12,849 nt of DNA, from positions 1-12,849 of the forward strand of contig JALWNJ010000292.1 in the NCBI GenBank assembly GCA_026995955.1, read 5' to 3'. The position numbers and the translations under genes are program-made. Position 1 is the first letter of the stretch; each line of letters opens with the position of its first letter. Below the pieces are notes generated by a model. The model worked only from the letters and a program-made list of their open reading frames with translations, ran no database searches and was not told where the DNA came from. This DNA is from Gammaproteobacteria bacterium. Its GTDB lineage: Bacteria; Pseudomonadota; Gammaproteobacteria; J044. This document shows positions 1-6,557 of the stretch, in pieces.

Positions 1-810
1 CTGATGATGTACACCAACTTCATGGGCAAGGTGTTCCTGCCCTGGATGCAGCCGCTGTTCGTCGATCTGGGTGCCCATGGCATCCACAGCCAGAGCATCG
101 ACGATCTGCTGGCCGGCCTGTTCGGTGTCGAGAACGCCATGCCGGTGCGCTATGTGGTCGGTGGCGTGCTGGCCCTGCTGCTGCTGGCCTGGGCCTTCCG
201 CTCGCCCGACTTCCGCAGCCGTTTCGACAATGTGCTGGGCGGGGCCGTGGTGGGCCTGGCCATCGTCGGTGGCTGGTATGTGACCGCCGGCCCCATGGGC
301 CAGACCTGGATGGAAGAGGCCGAGTTCATGGATCAGCCCCCGCTGCATGTGGCGGCGCAGTCCTATACCTTCGTGTCGCCCTCCGGCGACCTCATCCACT
401 GGGCCGATGGCGCCTTTGCCAGCTGGCTGGTGAGCTTCGGCATGATGGCGGCAGCCGGCGTGCTGGTCGGCTCGTTCGTCTATGCCATCGTGTTCCGCAA
501 GTTCCGCATCGAGTGGTTCAGCTCCGGCAAGGACTTCCTGCGCCATGCCATCGGCGGCTGCCTGATGGGCATCGGTGGCGTGCTGGGCATGGGTTGCACC
601 TTTGGTCAGGGGATTACCGGGGTTTCCACCCTGGCGCTGGGTTCGTTCCTTACCCTGGGCAGCATCGTGCTCGGCAGCGCCCTGACCATGAAGGTCGAGT
701 ACTACAGGCTGGTGTACGAGGAGGAGGCTACCTTCGGCAAGGCCCTGGTGGCTGCACTGGCCGACCTCAGGCTGGTGCCCAACAGCCTGCGCAAGCTGGA
801 GGCGGTCTGA
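1..810 (+). CDS. YeeE/YedE family sulfur transporter, 3' part (5' end outside window)
   Basis: This is an integral membrane protein of the YeeE/YedE (TsuA-like) family, whose characterised members import thiosulfate or related sulfur compounds. The frame is open at base 1 and family members usually run about 350-400 residues, so the roughly 270 codons seen are the C-terminal part; the ATG codons at 4 and 7 are probably internal. Several hydrophobic segments are visible (near bases 148-205, 235-295, 420-495, 545-600 and 625-690). Two glycine-rich segments with conserved-looking cysteines, GGCLMG and GCTFGQG (about 553-615), match the family signature. The tail after the last segment is soluble and ends LRKLEAV. 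It lies beside tRNA-Lys and some distance from the sox genes, so the substrate is inferred from the family and the general sulfur context only. Confidence 0.82.
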   Translation: MMMYTNFMGKVFLPWMQPLFVDLGAHGIHSQSIDDLLAGLFGVENAMPVRYVVGGVLALLLLAWAFRSPDFRSRFDNVLGGAVVGLAIVGGWYVTAGPMGQTWMEEAEFMDQPPLHVAAQSYTFVSPSGDLIHWADGAFASWLVSFGMMAAAGVLVGSFVYAIVFRKFRIEWFSSGKDFLRHAIGGCLMGIGGVLGMGCTFGQGITGVSTLALGSFLTLGSIVLGSALTMKVEYYRLVYEEEATFGKALVAALADLRLVPNSLRKLEAV

Positions 811-823
811 GGTCTCGGGCGAC

Positions 824-855
824 GGGTGTGCCGGCGGATTTTTGCCGGCGCACCC
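824..855 (+). terminator. Hairpin after the YeeE-type gene
   Basis: A 12-bp stem (824-835 with 844-855, one G-T wobble) encloses an 8-base loop 14 bases after the stop codon. The tail (CCTTGAGTTTTG) is only weakly T-rich, so it may be an imperfect intrinsic terminator. It insulates the downstream tRNA promoter. Confidence 0.6.
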
Positions 856-856
856 C

Positions 857-884
857 TTGAGTTTTGCCAAAGAGACAGTAAAAT
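857..884 (+). promoter_or_regulatory. Sigma70-type promoter for tRNA-Lys
   Basis: A -35-like TTGAGT (857-862) and -10-like TAAAAT (879-884) are separated by 16 bp. Transcription would begin near 891, a few bases before the mature tRNA at 899. The GC-rich stretch after the -10 (ACCGGGC) resembles the discriminator of stringently controlled stable-RNA promoters. Inferred from sequence only. Confidence 0.55.
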
Positions 885-898
885 ACCGGGCTTCGCGT

Positions 899-974
899 GG
901 GTCGTTAGCTCAGTTGGTAGAGCACCGCACTTTTAATGCGATGGTCGCAGGTTCGAATCCTGCACGACCCACCA
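899..974 (+). tRNA. tRNA-Lys, anticodon TTT
   Basis: A complete 76-base tRNA. The acceptor stem is GGGTCGT (899-905) with ACGACCC (964-970), the D stem GCTC/GAGC, the anticodon loop CTTTTAA (930-936) with anticodon TTT at 932-934, the T stem GCAGG/CCTGC around TTCGAAT, discriminator A971 and an encoded CCA (972-974). Apart from the anticodon stem it is nearly identical to E. coli tRNA-Lys(UUU). U36 and A37 (935) are present, as needed for t6A37 and its ms2t6A derivative. The anticodon stem has a C27-A43 mismatch (925 with 941). No terminator fits between it and the convergent mtaB 14 bp downstream. Confidence 0.97.
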
Positions 975-988
975 TCTTTCCCCCTTGA

Positions 989-2272
989 TTACCCGATGAC
1001 CCGGCCTTCCAGCGCCTCTTCTGCTGTGCCGGTGATCTCCACGCGCTCGATCCTGTTTTCGGCAGAACGATCGCCGGGCAGCGCACGAATGCGGAAATAG
1101 TTTCGCGTGTAGCCCTGCATCCAGGCGCAACCCGCCTCATCGACGAACGGACGCTCCCACAACACCTCCGTGCGGTTCCCGGCCTGTGCCTGCATGGCCT
1201 CCCGTTTCAGGCGGCTGGCCAGCGCTACCAGTTCGCGGGTGCGCCGCTTGCGCTCGGCGAGCGGGATCTGGCCGGGCAGGGTGGCCGCCTTCGTACCCTC
1301 GCGCGGCGAGTAGGTGAAGGCATGGATGTGGCCGAACCCGATCTCCTCGACGAAGTCGAGGGTCTGCCGCCAGTCGTCCTCCGTCTCCCCGGGGAAGCCA
1401 CAGATGATGTCGGTGGTGACATTGAAGTCCGGCACGGCCGATCGTGCCGACCGAACCAGTTCACGGAACTGCGCCGTCTTGCAGCGCCGGGCCATGCGCC
1501 GCAGGATGTGGTCCGACCCGCTCTGCAGGGGCAGGTGCATGTGCGGCATGAGCCGCGGATCCTCGAACAGGCCGAAGAAGCCCGGTGGCAGATCCCAGGG
1601 TTCCACCGAGGCGAAGCGGATGCGCGGCATGTCGGTGTCCCGGAGCAGGGTGCGCACCAGAGTGGCCAGATCGCAGTCGATGTCGCTGCCGTAGCCCCCG
1701 ACATGGACGCCGGTGAGGACGATTTCCTGAACCCCCTCGTCGTGCAGCGCATTGACCTCGTCCACGATGTCGGCCAGCGGGCGGCTGCGTTCCTCGCCCC
1801 GGGCACGGGTGACGATGCAGAAGGTGCAGCGATAGCGGCAGCCGTCCTGTACCTTGACGAAGGCCCGTTGCCGGCCCCGCGCGAACAGGGCCACCTCGCC
1901 CGGCTCGGTGGCCATCAGGGGCATCTGGGGCTGTTCCATGCCCTCCAGAGCGCGGTCGACCAGCGCCTCCTTGTCGGTGTTGGGGATGACCAGATCGACG
2001 CCCAGGGTGTCGGCCACCTGTTCGGGGGAGAGGGTGGCATGACAGCCGCTCACCACCAGGCGCGCCCCGGGATTGCCCCGGTGCAGCCGCTTGATGAGGT
2101 TGCGCGACTTTCTGGCCGCCTCGCCGGTGACGGCGCAGGTGTTGAGCACCACCAGGTCCGCGGGCTCGTCCTCGCCCACCACGCGGTGGCCGAGCCGTGC
2201 GAACTCGCGCGCCCAGGTTTCCAGTTCCGCTTCGTTGAGGCGGCAGCCCAGTGCCTTGAGGTGTATCTTCAT
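989..2272 (-). CDS. mtaB: tRNA (N6-threonylcarbamoyladenosine37-C2)-methylthiotransferase MtaB
   Basis: A radical-SAM enzyme that converts t6A37 to ms2t6A37 in tRNAs reading ANN codons, notably tRNA-Lys(UUU). In the 427-residue product the N-terminal UPF0004 domain carries the three auxiliary-cluster cysteines (Cys10 in LGCRLNEAE, Cys46 in NTCAVT, Cys77 in SGCHA). The radical-SAM motif CRYRCTFC supplies Cys145, Cys149 and Cys152, and a C-terminal TRAM-like segment follows from about residue 360. Full length for the family. The ATG at 2272 was chosen because it gives the canonical MKIHLKALGC start; the in-frame ATG 20 codons upstream adds residues with no family counterpart, although neither start has a good ribosome site. 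MiaB and RimO are less likely: the LGCRLNEAE start is MtaB-like. It converges on a tRNA-Lys(UUU) gene, a plausible substrate. Confidence 0.92.
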   Translation of the reverse strand: MKIHLKALGCRLNEAELETWAREFARLGHRVVGEDEPADLVVLNTCAVTGEAARKSRNLIKRLHRGNPGARLVVSGCHATLSPEQVADTLGVDLVIPNTDKEALVDRALEGMEQPQMPLMATEPGEVALFARGRQRAFVKVQDGCRYRCTFCIVTRARGEERSRPLADIVDEVNALHDEGVQEIVLTGVHVGGYGSDIDCDLATLVRTLLRDTDMPRIRFASVEPWDLPPGFFGLFEDPRLMPHMHLPLQSGSDHILRRMARRCKTAQFRELVRSARSAVPDFNVTTDIICGFPGETEDDWRQTLDFVEEIGFGHIHAFTYSPREGTKAATLPGQIPLAERKRRTRELVALASRLKREAMQAQAGNRTEVLWERPFVDEAGCAWMQGYTRNYFRIRALPGDRSAENRIERVEITGTAEEALEGRVIG

Positions 2273-2332
2273 GGCGGCAATGATAATCGAATCCTCGCCC
2301 CTCCCGATAGGCGCCCCCTTGTGTGCGGGCAC

Positions 2333-2357
2333 AAAAAAACCCCGCCTTTCGGCGGGG
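2333..2357 (-). terminator. Intrinsic terminator after soxB
   Basis: A 7-bp perfect GC stem, CCCCGCC (2340-2346) with GGCGGGG (2351-2357) around TTTC, is followed on the minus strand by seven T residues (the A run at 2333-2339). It lies about 30 bases past the soxB stop and between soxB and mtaB, which share a strand. Confidence 0.85.
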
Positions 2358-2386
2358 CTCGGTAAGACCCGGGGTTGAGGAGGTCT

Positions 2387-4162
2387 CTACAGTTCGATTC
2401 CCGGGTTGCCTTCCACCCCCTTGAGTTTGGGGATGTTGAGGTCGTTGACCTTGATGGTCTTCTTGTTGCGCAGGTATTCCATCACCACGTCCCAGATCGG
2501 CTTTCCGCTGTCGCCCATGGGCGTCTCCTGCACGCTGGCCCAGCCGGCAACGGCGTACTTCTTGCCCGCCTCGATCGGCTTGCCGTTCAGGGTCATGTCG
2601 GAGATGCGGTTGCCGAAGTCCTTGTTGGGGTCGATGGCATACTTGAGGCCACCGACGCGCACCATGTCGCCACCCTGCTGGTAGTACGGATCCTTGTTGA
2701 ACAGGTTGTCGGCCACGTCCTCGAGAATGTTCTTGATGTTCTCGCCGGTCATGGCGTTGAGGGTGACATTGGGGTAGGTGATGGCGGTCTGGGTCATCAC
2801 GTGATCCACCGTGATGGCCTCGCCCGGAAGCACGCTCACGCCCCAGCGGAAGCCGGGCGAGAAGGCGATCTCGGCACCCATGACCTCCAGCAGGGCATCG
2901 ACGATGACCTGGTCGAAGGTGCCATTGAAGTTGCCGCGACGGTACAGCGTGTCGTCGGTGACGGCCAGCTCCTCACCCAGCTTGTCGGCATACGGGGCGC
3001 GGATCTTCTCCACCAGCTTCTGCATGGCCGGATCCGGTTCGATGAGGTTGGAGAACACCGGCAGCAGGCTGTACTTGAAGCCGGCCACCTTGCCGTTCTT
3101 GACATCGAGGTCCAGAACGCCGAGGAACTTGCCGTTGGAGCCGGCATTGGTCACCAGCGTCTTGCCGCCAGCGTTATCCACCAGGACCGGCTTGGGCACC
3201 GCATCGTGGGTATGGCCGCCCATGATGGCATCGATGCCGGTGACGCGGCTGGCCATCTTCAGATCCACGTCCATGCCGTTGTGCGAGAGCACCACGACCA
3301 CCTGGGCGCCCTTGGCGCGGGCCTCGTCGACCACTTCCTGCATGGCCTCGTCGTTGATGCCGAAACTCCAGGCCGAGATCAGGTGGCGCGGGTTGGCGAT
3401 CGGGGTGTAGGGGAAGGCCTGGCCAACGATGGCAACCGGAATGCCATTGATCTCGCGGATGGTGTAGGGCTTGAAGACACGCTCGCCCTCGAGGTCGAAG
3501 TTCTCGTCGTTCCAGACGATGTTCTGCGCCACGAAGTCGATACCGGCCTTGGCAAAGTCCTTGTTGACGATCTCCTGCACGCGGTCGGCACCGAAGGTCA
3601 TCTCCCAGTGCGGCGTCATGACATCGATGCCGAGCTGGATCTGGGCATCGACCATGTCCTGGGCATTGGTCCACAGCGAGGTGCCGGAGCCCTGCCAGGT
3701 GTCTCCGCCGTCCAGAAGCAGGGCGCCAGGACGCTGGGCGCGGATGTGCTTGACCAGGGTGGCCAGATGCGCAAAGCCGCCAACCTTGCCGTACTTGCGT
3801 GCCAGCTCTGGGAAGTCGAGATAGGTGAAGGCATGGGCCTCGCGGGTGCCGGGCTCGATGCCGTAGTACTTGAGGAAGTGGTGGCCCACCAGATGCGGCG
3901 GACGGCCCTTCATCTGCCCGATGCCCAGATTGACCTGGGGCTCGCGGAAGTAGATGGGCATCAGCTGCGCATGGCAATCAGTGTAGTGCAACAGGGAGAC
4001 ATTGCCGAACGGCGGCAGCTCGTAGGGATTGTTCGGGGTCTTCTTGGGTTTGACACCGGCAGCGGTGCTGCTGGGCTGTGAATTGTCACAACCCGTGAGG
4101 GTGAAACCTGCGGCACTGGCAGTGGCCAGGACCTGCAGAAATTCGCGGCGCGACAGACTCAT
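2387..4162 (-). CDS. soxB: Thiosulfohydrolase SoxB
   Basis: SoxB is the dimanganese hydrolase of the periplasmic Sox pathway; it cleaves sulfate from the thiosulfonate bound to SoxY. The 591-residue product belongs to the 5'-nucleotidase/metallophosphoesterase family: metal-binding motifs TDCH (Asp62, His64), GGDTWQG (Asp154), Asn214, SHNG (His294) and GGHTH (His317, His319) are in order. The SoxB-type HWEMTFG replaces the GNHE motif of true nucleotidases. A C-terminal nucleotidase domain follows from about residue 370. The N-terminus has a twin-arginine motif (SRREFL), a hydrophobic stretch and a lipobox LTGC with Cys25, so the protein may be a Tat-exported lipoprotein. The ATG is preceded by GGAGG ten bases upstream. 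It is last in the sox locus and separated from soxA by 123 bp holding a terminator. Confidence 0.96.
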   Translation of the reverse strand: MSLSRREFLQVLATASAAGFTLTGCDNSQPSSTAAGVKPKKTPNNPYELPPFGNVSLLHYTDCHAQLMPIYFREPQVNLGIGQMKGRPPHLVGHHFLKYYGIEPGTREAHAFTYLDFPELARKYGKVGGFAHLATLVKHIRAQRPGALLLDGGDTWQGSGTSLWTNAQDMVDAQIQLGIDVMTPHWEMTFGADRVQEIVNKDFAKAGIDFVAQNIVWNDENFDLEGERVFKPYTIREINGIPVAIVGQAFPYTPIANPRHLISAWSFGINDEAMQEVVDEARAKGAQVVVVLSHNGMDVDLKMASRVTGIDAIMGGHTHDAVPKPVLVDNAGGKTLVTNAGSNGKFLGVLDLDVKNGKVAGFKYSLLPVFSNLIEPDPAMQKLVEKIRAPYADKLGEELAVTDDTLYRRGNFNGTFDQVIVDALLEVMGAEIAFSPGFRWGVSVLPGEAITVDHVMTQTAITYPNVTLNAMTGENIKNILEDVADNLFNKDPYYQQGGDMVRVGGLKYAIDPNKDFGNRISDMTLNGKPIEAGKKYAVAGWASVQETPMGDSGKPIWDVVMEYLRNKKTIKVNDLNIPKLKGVEGNPGIEL

Positions 4163-4233
4163 GTGTGTAATACCTCCAGGTAGCTTGTGTTTTGATCAGT
4201 CATCCTTTGTGCAGCAACCCCGGAGCAGAAAAC

Positions 4234-4255
4234 GGCCCGGCGCGAACGCCGGGCC
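4234..4255 (-). terminator. Intrinsic terminator between soxA and soxB
   Basis: A 9-bp perfect stem, GGCCCGGCG (4234-4242) with CGCCGGGCC (4247-4255), closes a CGAA tetraloop. On the minus strand it is followed by GTTTTCTG, about 30 bases past the soxA stop. The plus-strand side also has T-rich sequence (TGTTTTGTT), so it could act in both directions. Its place inside the sox locus suggests soxB is made at lower level or from its own promoter. Confidence 0.8.
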
Positions 4256-4285
4256 TGTTTTGTTAATGGCCTTTGGGCATGCCCG

Positions 4286-5131
4286 TTACTGACGGTAACT
4301 GGGCGCGTTGACCGCGAGGCCATTGCTCATGTAGTTGAGGAAGTACTCCAGTGCCTTGTACTCGTCACTCTGTGCCTTGAACGGCTTGGCGCGGACCTGC
4401 TTGTTGCAGCCACCAAAGCGACGATGCATGGTGCCCAGCGAGCCCCACTTGGCGCGATACACCGGGAAGCCGGTGGGATGGCCCAGCGCCGGGCTCAGCA
4501 GATCGGCACGGATGCGGTTGCCGGCGTTGTACATGTGGCAGTCCGCGCAGGCCATGTTGAGCTGGCCACGCTTGGCATAGAAGTGGTGCTTGCCACGCTC
4601 GTACCAGGCGAGCGCATCCGGATCGTTGGGCACCTTGATGCTCAACGGCTTGCCGCGGGAAGTGTAGGCCATGTAGGCAGAGATGGCGGCGATGTCACCC
4701 TTTTTCCACTTCAGGGGTTTTTCGCCGTTCTTTACGCGGCACTCGTTGATTTCCTGCTCCAGGGTCTTGACCTGCTTGGTCTTGGGATCGTAGTACGGAT
4801 AGTACTGACGGATGCCCTTGCCGCCGTTCTTGAAGCAGCTGGCATAGGTCTTGCCGTTCTTGAACGGGGTGTTGAACAGGGTCTTGCCCTTTTCGAGCGG
4901 GAGCTCATAGGGCGGGAACTCTTCCGCCTCGAGCCACTGGTTCCGCTTGTCTTCGGGTGCGATGCCCTTGGCATAGTTGCCATTGGCAAACTCCTCGAAT
5001 GGGGTGTTCGGGAAGCGCTTCTTGAAGTAGGCGCGGAACGCCTTGAGGTCATCCTCCGGAGTGGCCTGCGCCGCGATCGGCGCGATGCCCACCGTGAGGA
5101 TGGCCGTGGCCAACAGTGCAATCTTTTTCAT
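4286..5131 (-). CDS. soxA: Monohaem SoxA, sulfur-oxidation c-type cytochrome
   Basis: SoxA is the catalytic subunit of SoxXA, which oxidatively joins thiosulfate to the SoxY cysteine in the periplasm. The 281-residue product has a Sec signal peptide, likely cut after AQA (residue 23). A single CxxCH haem site, CADCH, lies at 195-199. Cys242 in FGGCNKQVRAKPF is the conserved axial ligand that carries the active-site persulfide in characterised SoxA. At the position of the first haem of dihaem SoxA there is only YASCFKNGG (Cys99), with Cys131 as a possible disulfide partner, so this is the one-haem form. The ATG has GGAAGGA seven bases upstream. It follows soxZ by 25 bp, in the same transcription unit as soxXYZ. 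Confidence 0.96.
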   Translation of the reverse strand: MKKIALLATAILTVGIAPIAAQATPEDDLKAFRAYFKKRFPNTPFEEFANGNYAKGIAPEDKRNQWLEAEEFPPYELPLEKGKTLFNTPFKNGKTYASCFKNGGKGIRQYYPYYDPKTKQVKTLEQEINECRVKNGEKPLKWKKGDIAAISAYMAYTSRGKPLSIKVPNDPDALAWYERGKHHFYAKRGQLNMACADCHMYNAGNRIRADLLSPALGHPTGFPVYRAKWGSLGTMHRRFGGCNKQVRAKPFKAQSDEYKALEYFLNYMSNGLAVNAPSYRQ

Positions 5132-5156
5132 TGACTCATCCTTCCTCGTGAAACGG

Positions 5157-5471
5157 TTACTTGATCTTTGCCGTGGTGGAATCGGACTTGCCCTGATTGT
5201 CCACCCAGCTGATCTTCAGGCTGTCGCCCGCTGCGCCGCCCTTGAACTTGAACGACAGGTACGGATTCTTCGAAATCGCACCACTCCAGTTGGCCACCAG
5301 CACCTTGTTGCCATTGTGCTCGGTCACCACCTCCTGGATGAAATGCGCCGGAATCAGCTTGCCCGTCTTCTTGTTCTTGCGACGACCCGACTCCATCGGG
5401 TGGCTGATCAGCATCTTCACCGTCACCACGCCGTCCTTCGCGCGGGCCCTTACCTTGATTGTCTTTGCCAT
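5157..5471 (-). CDS. soxZ: Sulfur carrier subunit SoxZ
   Basis: SoxZ pairs with SoxY to form the SoxYZ carrier on which sulfur intermediates stay bound during thiosulfate oxidation. The 104-residue product is full length. It starts MAKTIKVRARAK and contains the family segment ISHPMESGRR and a beta-rich immunoglobulin-like pattern (FIQEVV, VANWSGAISKNPYLSFKF). It has no signal peptide, as expected, because it is exported with Tat-dependent SoxY. The start at 5471 has GGGAGG eight bases upstream; an in-frame upstream ATG would reach into the soxY coding sequence and lacks family support. It is 16 bp from soxY and 25 bp from soxA. Confidence 0.95.
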   Translation of the reverse strand: MAKTIKVRARAKDGVVTVKMLISHPMESGRRKNKKTGKLIPAHFIQEVVTEHNGNKVLVANWSGAISKNPYLSFKFKGGAAGDSLKISWVDNQGKSDSTTAKIK

Positions 5472-5487
5472 CTCTAATGCCTCCCGA

Positions 5488-5955
5488 TCAACCGCCACAG
5501 CCACCAATGGTGACCTTCACCTCTTTCGACGCGCTGTACAGCTTGCCGCCCGACTTCACCACGGCAATCACCTTGCCCGTCTTGCCCATCTTGATGCGGG
5601 TCGAGACATAGGGCAGGGCGCCTTCACCCAGCTCGTAGCTGGAGGTCAGCGGGGTCGGGTTGTTGGAGGCCAGAATGGCAATGGTGTCCACACCGCCCAT
5701 GTCGGTGGAGACCGTCACCGGCACCACGGCGCCGTTCTCGGCGATGTCCGGGGCCTTGATCTTGATCTTGCCGGCTTCAGTGCTGCTGCTGCCCATCAGG
5801 GCCGACAGCGCCTCGTCCACGCTCTTGGCCTTGAAGGCACCCTCGTTCCAGGCCGCCAGCACCATGCCAGGGGTCAGCAGGCCCGCGCTCATGGCCACGC
5901 CGGCCGCACCGGCCGCCATGGAACCCTTCAGAAACAGTCTGCGCTTGGTGTTCAT
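5488..5955 (-). CDS. soxY: Sulfur carrier subunit SoxY
   Basis: SoxY carries the covalently bound sulfur substrate of the Sox cycle on the cysteine of its C-terminal swinging arm. The 155-residue product ends in the invariant GGCGG with Cys153. The N-terminus (NTKRRLFLKG) is a twin-arginine signal followed by an Ala/Gly-rich hydrophobic stretch, with probable cleavage near residues 34-36 (VLAAW). The mature part has the beta-sandwich pattern of the family (VPVTVST, IAILASNNPTPL). The ATG at 5955 was chosen over one six codons upstream because it sits at the Tat motif and has GGGAG 11 bases upstream. It lies 21 bp after soxX and 16 bp before soxZ. Confidence 0.96.
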   Translation of the reverse strand: MNTKRRLFLKGSMAAGAAGVAMSAGLLTPGMVLAAWNEGAFKAKSVDEALSALMGSSSTEAGKIKIKAPDIAENGAVVPVTVSTDMGGVDTIAILASNNPTPLTSSYELGEGALPYVSTRIKMGKTGKVIAVVKSGGKLYSASKEVKVTIGGCGG

Positions 5956-5976
5956 GTCTTGTGCTACTCCCAATGG

Positions 5977-6348
5977 TTACAGGCTGTGGACGAACTCGGT
6001 GATCTTGTCGATCTCGTCATCCGTCAGGATGTGATGCGGCCCGAACGGCGGCATGATGGTGTTGGGGTTGTTCTTGCGCGGGTCGTAGATCTGCGCGCGC
6101 AGCTTGGCCTTGTCCGGGAAACGGGCCTTCATGGCGATCAGCGGCGGGCCGATGTTGCCGGCGAGCTTGCCCCCTTCAATCTGGTGGCAGGCGAGACAAT
6201 TGCCCTTCTTGCGGTCGAAGGCAAGTTTCTTGCCCTGTTCGATGACGCTGGCCTCTTCGGCGGATGCAGTGACCGGCACGACCGAAATGGTGCCGAACAA
6301 TGCGATCACCGAAGCTGCTGTCGTCAAGAGCTTGGCGGGATTCCGCAT
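5977..6348 (-). CDS. soxX: Monohaem cytochrome c SoxX
   Basis: SoxX is the small electron-accepting cytochrome of SoxXA; it receives electrons from thiosulfate conjugation and passes them to the respiratory chain. The 123-residue product has a Sec signal peptide (cleavage probably after TASA, residue 30). It has one haem motif, CLACH (51-55), and a likely axial methionine in TIMPPFG (Met99), with IGPPL between them as in class I cytochromes. The ATG has a strong AGGAGGT six bases upstream. It is the first gene of the sox transcription unit, with about 209 bp of upstream DNA that holds the likely promoter. Confidence 0.95.
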   Translation of the reverse strand: MRNPAKLLTTAASVIALFGTISVVPVTASAEEASVIEQGKKLAFDRKKGNCLACHQIEGGKLAGNIGPPLIAMKARFPDKAKLRAQIYDPRKNNPNTIMPPFGPHHILTDDEIDKITEFVHSL

Positions 6349-6465
6349 GGTTACCTCCTCAACTTGGTTATACAGGTTGCCCTGTTTTTCTTACCCTTTC
6401 CGGCATCCTCCCCGGGCAGGTCTTCATCGGTTACTGCTGCCGAACCTTGCAGTCCGACGGGGTAT

Positions 6466-6493
6466 AGAATACTCCAACTTTTACGCTTGGCAA
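6466..6493 (-). promoter_or_regulatory. Putative sox operon promoter
   Basis: Read on the minus strand, TTGCCA (6488-6493) and TATTCT (6466-6471) are 16 bp apart; an overlapping TCTATA (6463-6468) is an alternative -10. This is the best sigma70-like match in the 209-bp gap between bepA and soxX and would give a 5' leader of roughly 110 bases. No operator could be recognised. Confidence 0.4.
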
Positions 6494-6509
6494 GGGAATT
6501 GGGGCACGG

Positions 6510-6544
6510 AAAAAAGATTAAAAAATAAGCAGATGCTGATGCTT
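6510..6544 (-). terminator. Weak terminator after the M48 protease gene
   Basis: On the minus strand, a short AAGCA/TGCTT stem (6540-6544 with 6527-6531) with an 8-base loop is followed by runs of six and six T residues (A runs at 6520-6525 and about 6510-6515). It starts about 14 bases past the stop codon. The stem is short, so the call is tentative. Confidence 0.45.
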
Positions 6545-6557
6545 TGCTGTGCGGGCG

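Noticed and set aside
899..988. tRNA-Lys 3' end as a phage or island attachment site
   Set aside because: No integrase gene and no repeat of the tRNA 3' end elsewhere in the window; mtaB follows immediately.
2273..2332. 20-codon N-terminal extension of MtaB
   Set aside because: The family starts at MKIHLKALGC; the extension has no family counterpart and no ribosome site.
1322..2365. Plus-strand open frame of 347 codons opposite mtaB
   Set aside because: Antisense shadow of a clear radical-SAM gene; no ribosome site or recognisable protein pattern, and it runs through the soxB terminator hairpin.
2375..4081. Long open frame (568 codons) on the plus strand opposite soxB
   Set aside because: It is the antisense shadow of soxB in GC-rich DNA. 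The translation is Val/Gly/Asp/His-rich low-complexity sequence with no domain, and soxB is unambiguous.
5197..6528. Plus-strand frame of 443 codons opposite soxZ, soxY and soxX
   Set aside because: Spans three good minus-strand genes and their ribosome sites; no protein-like features.
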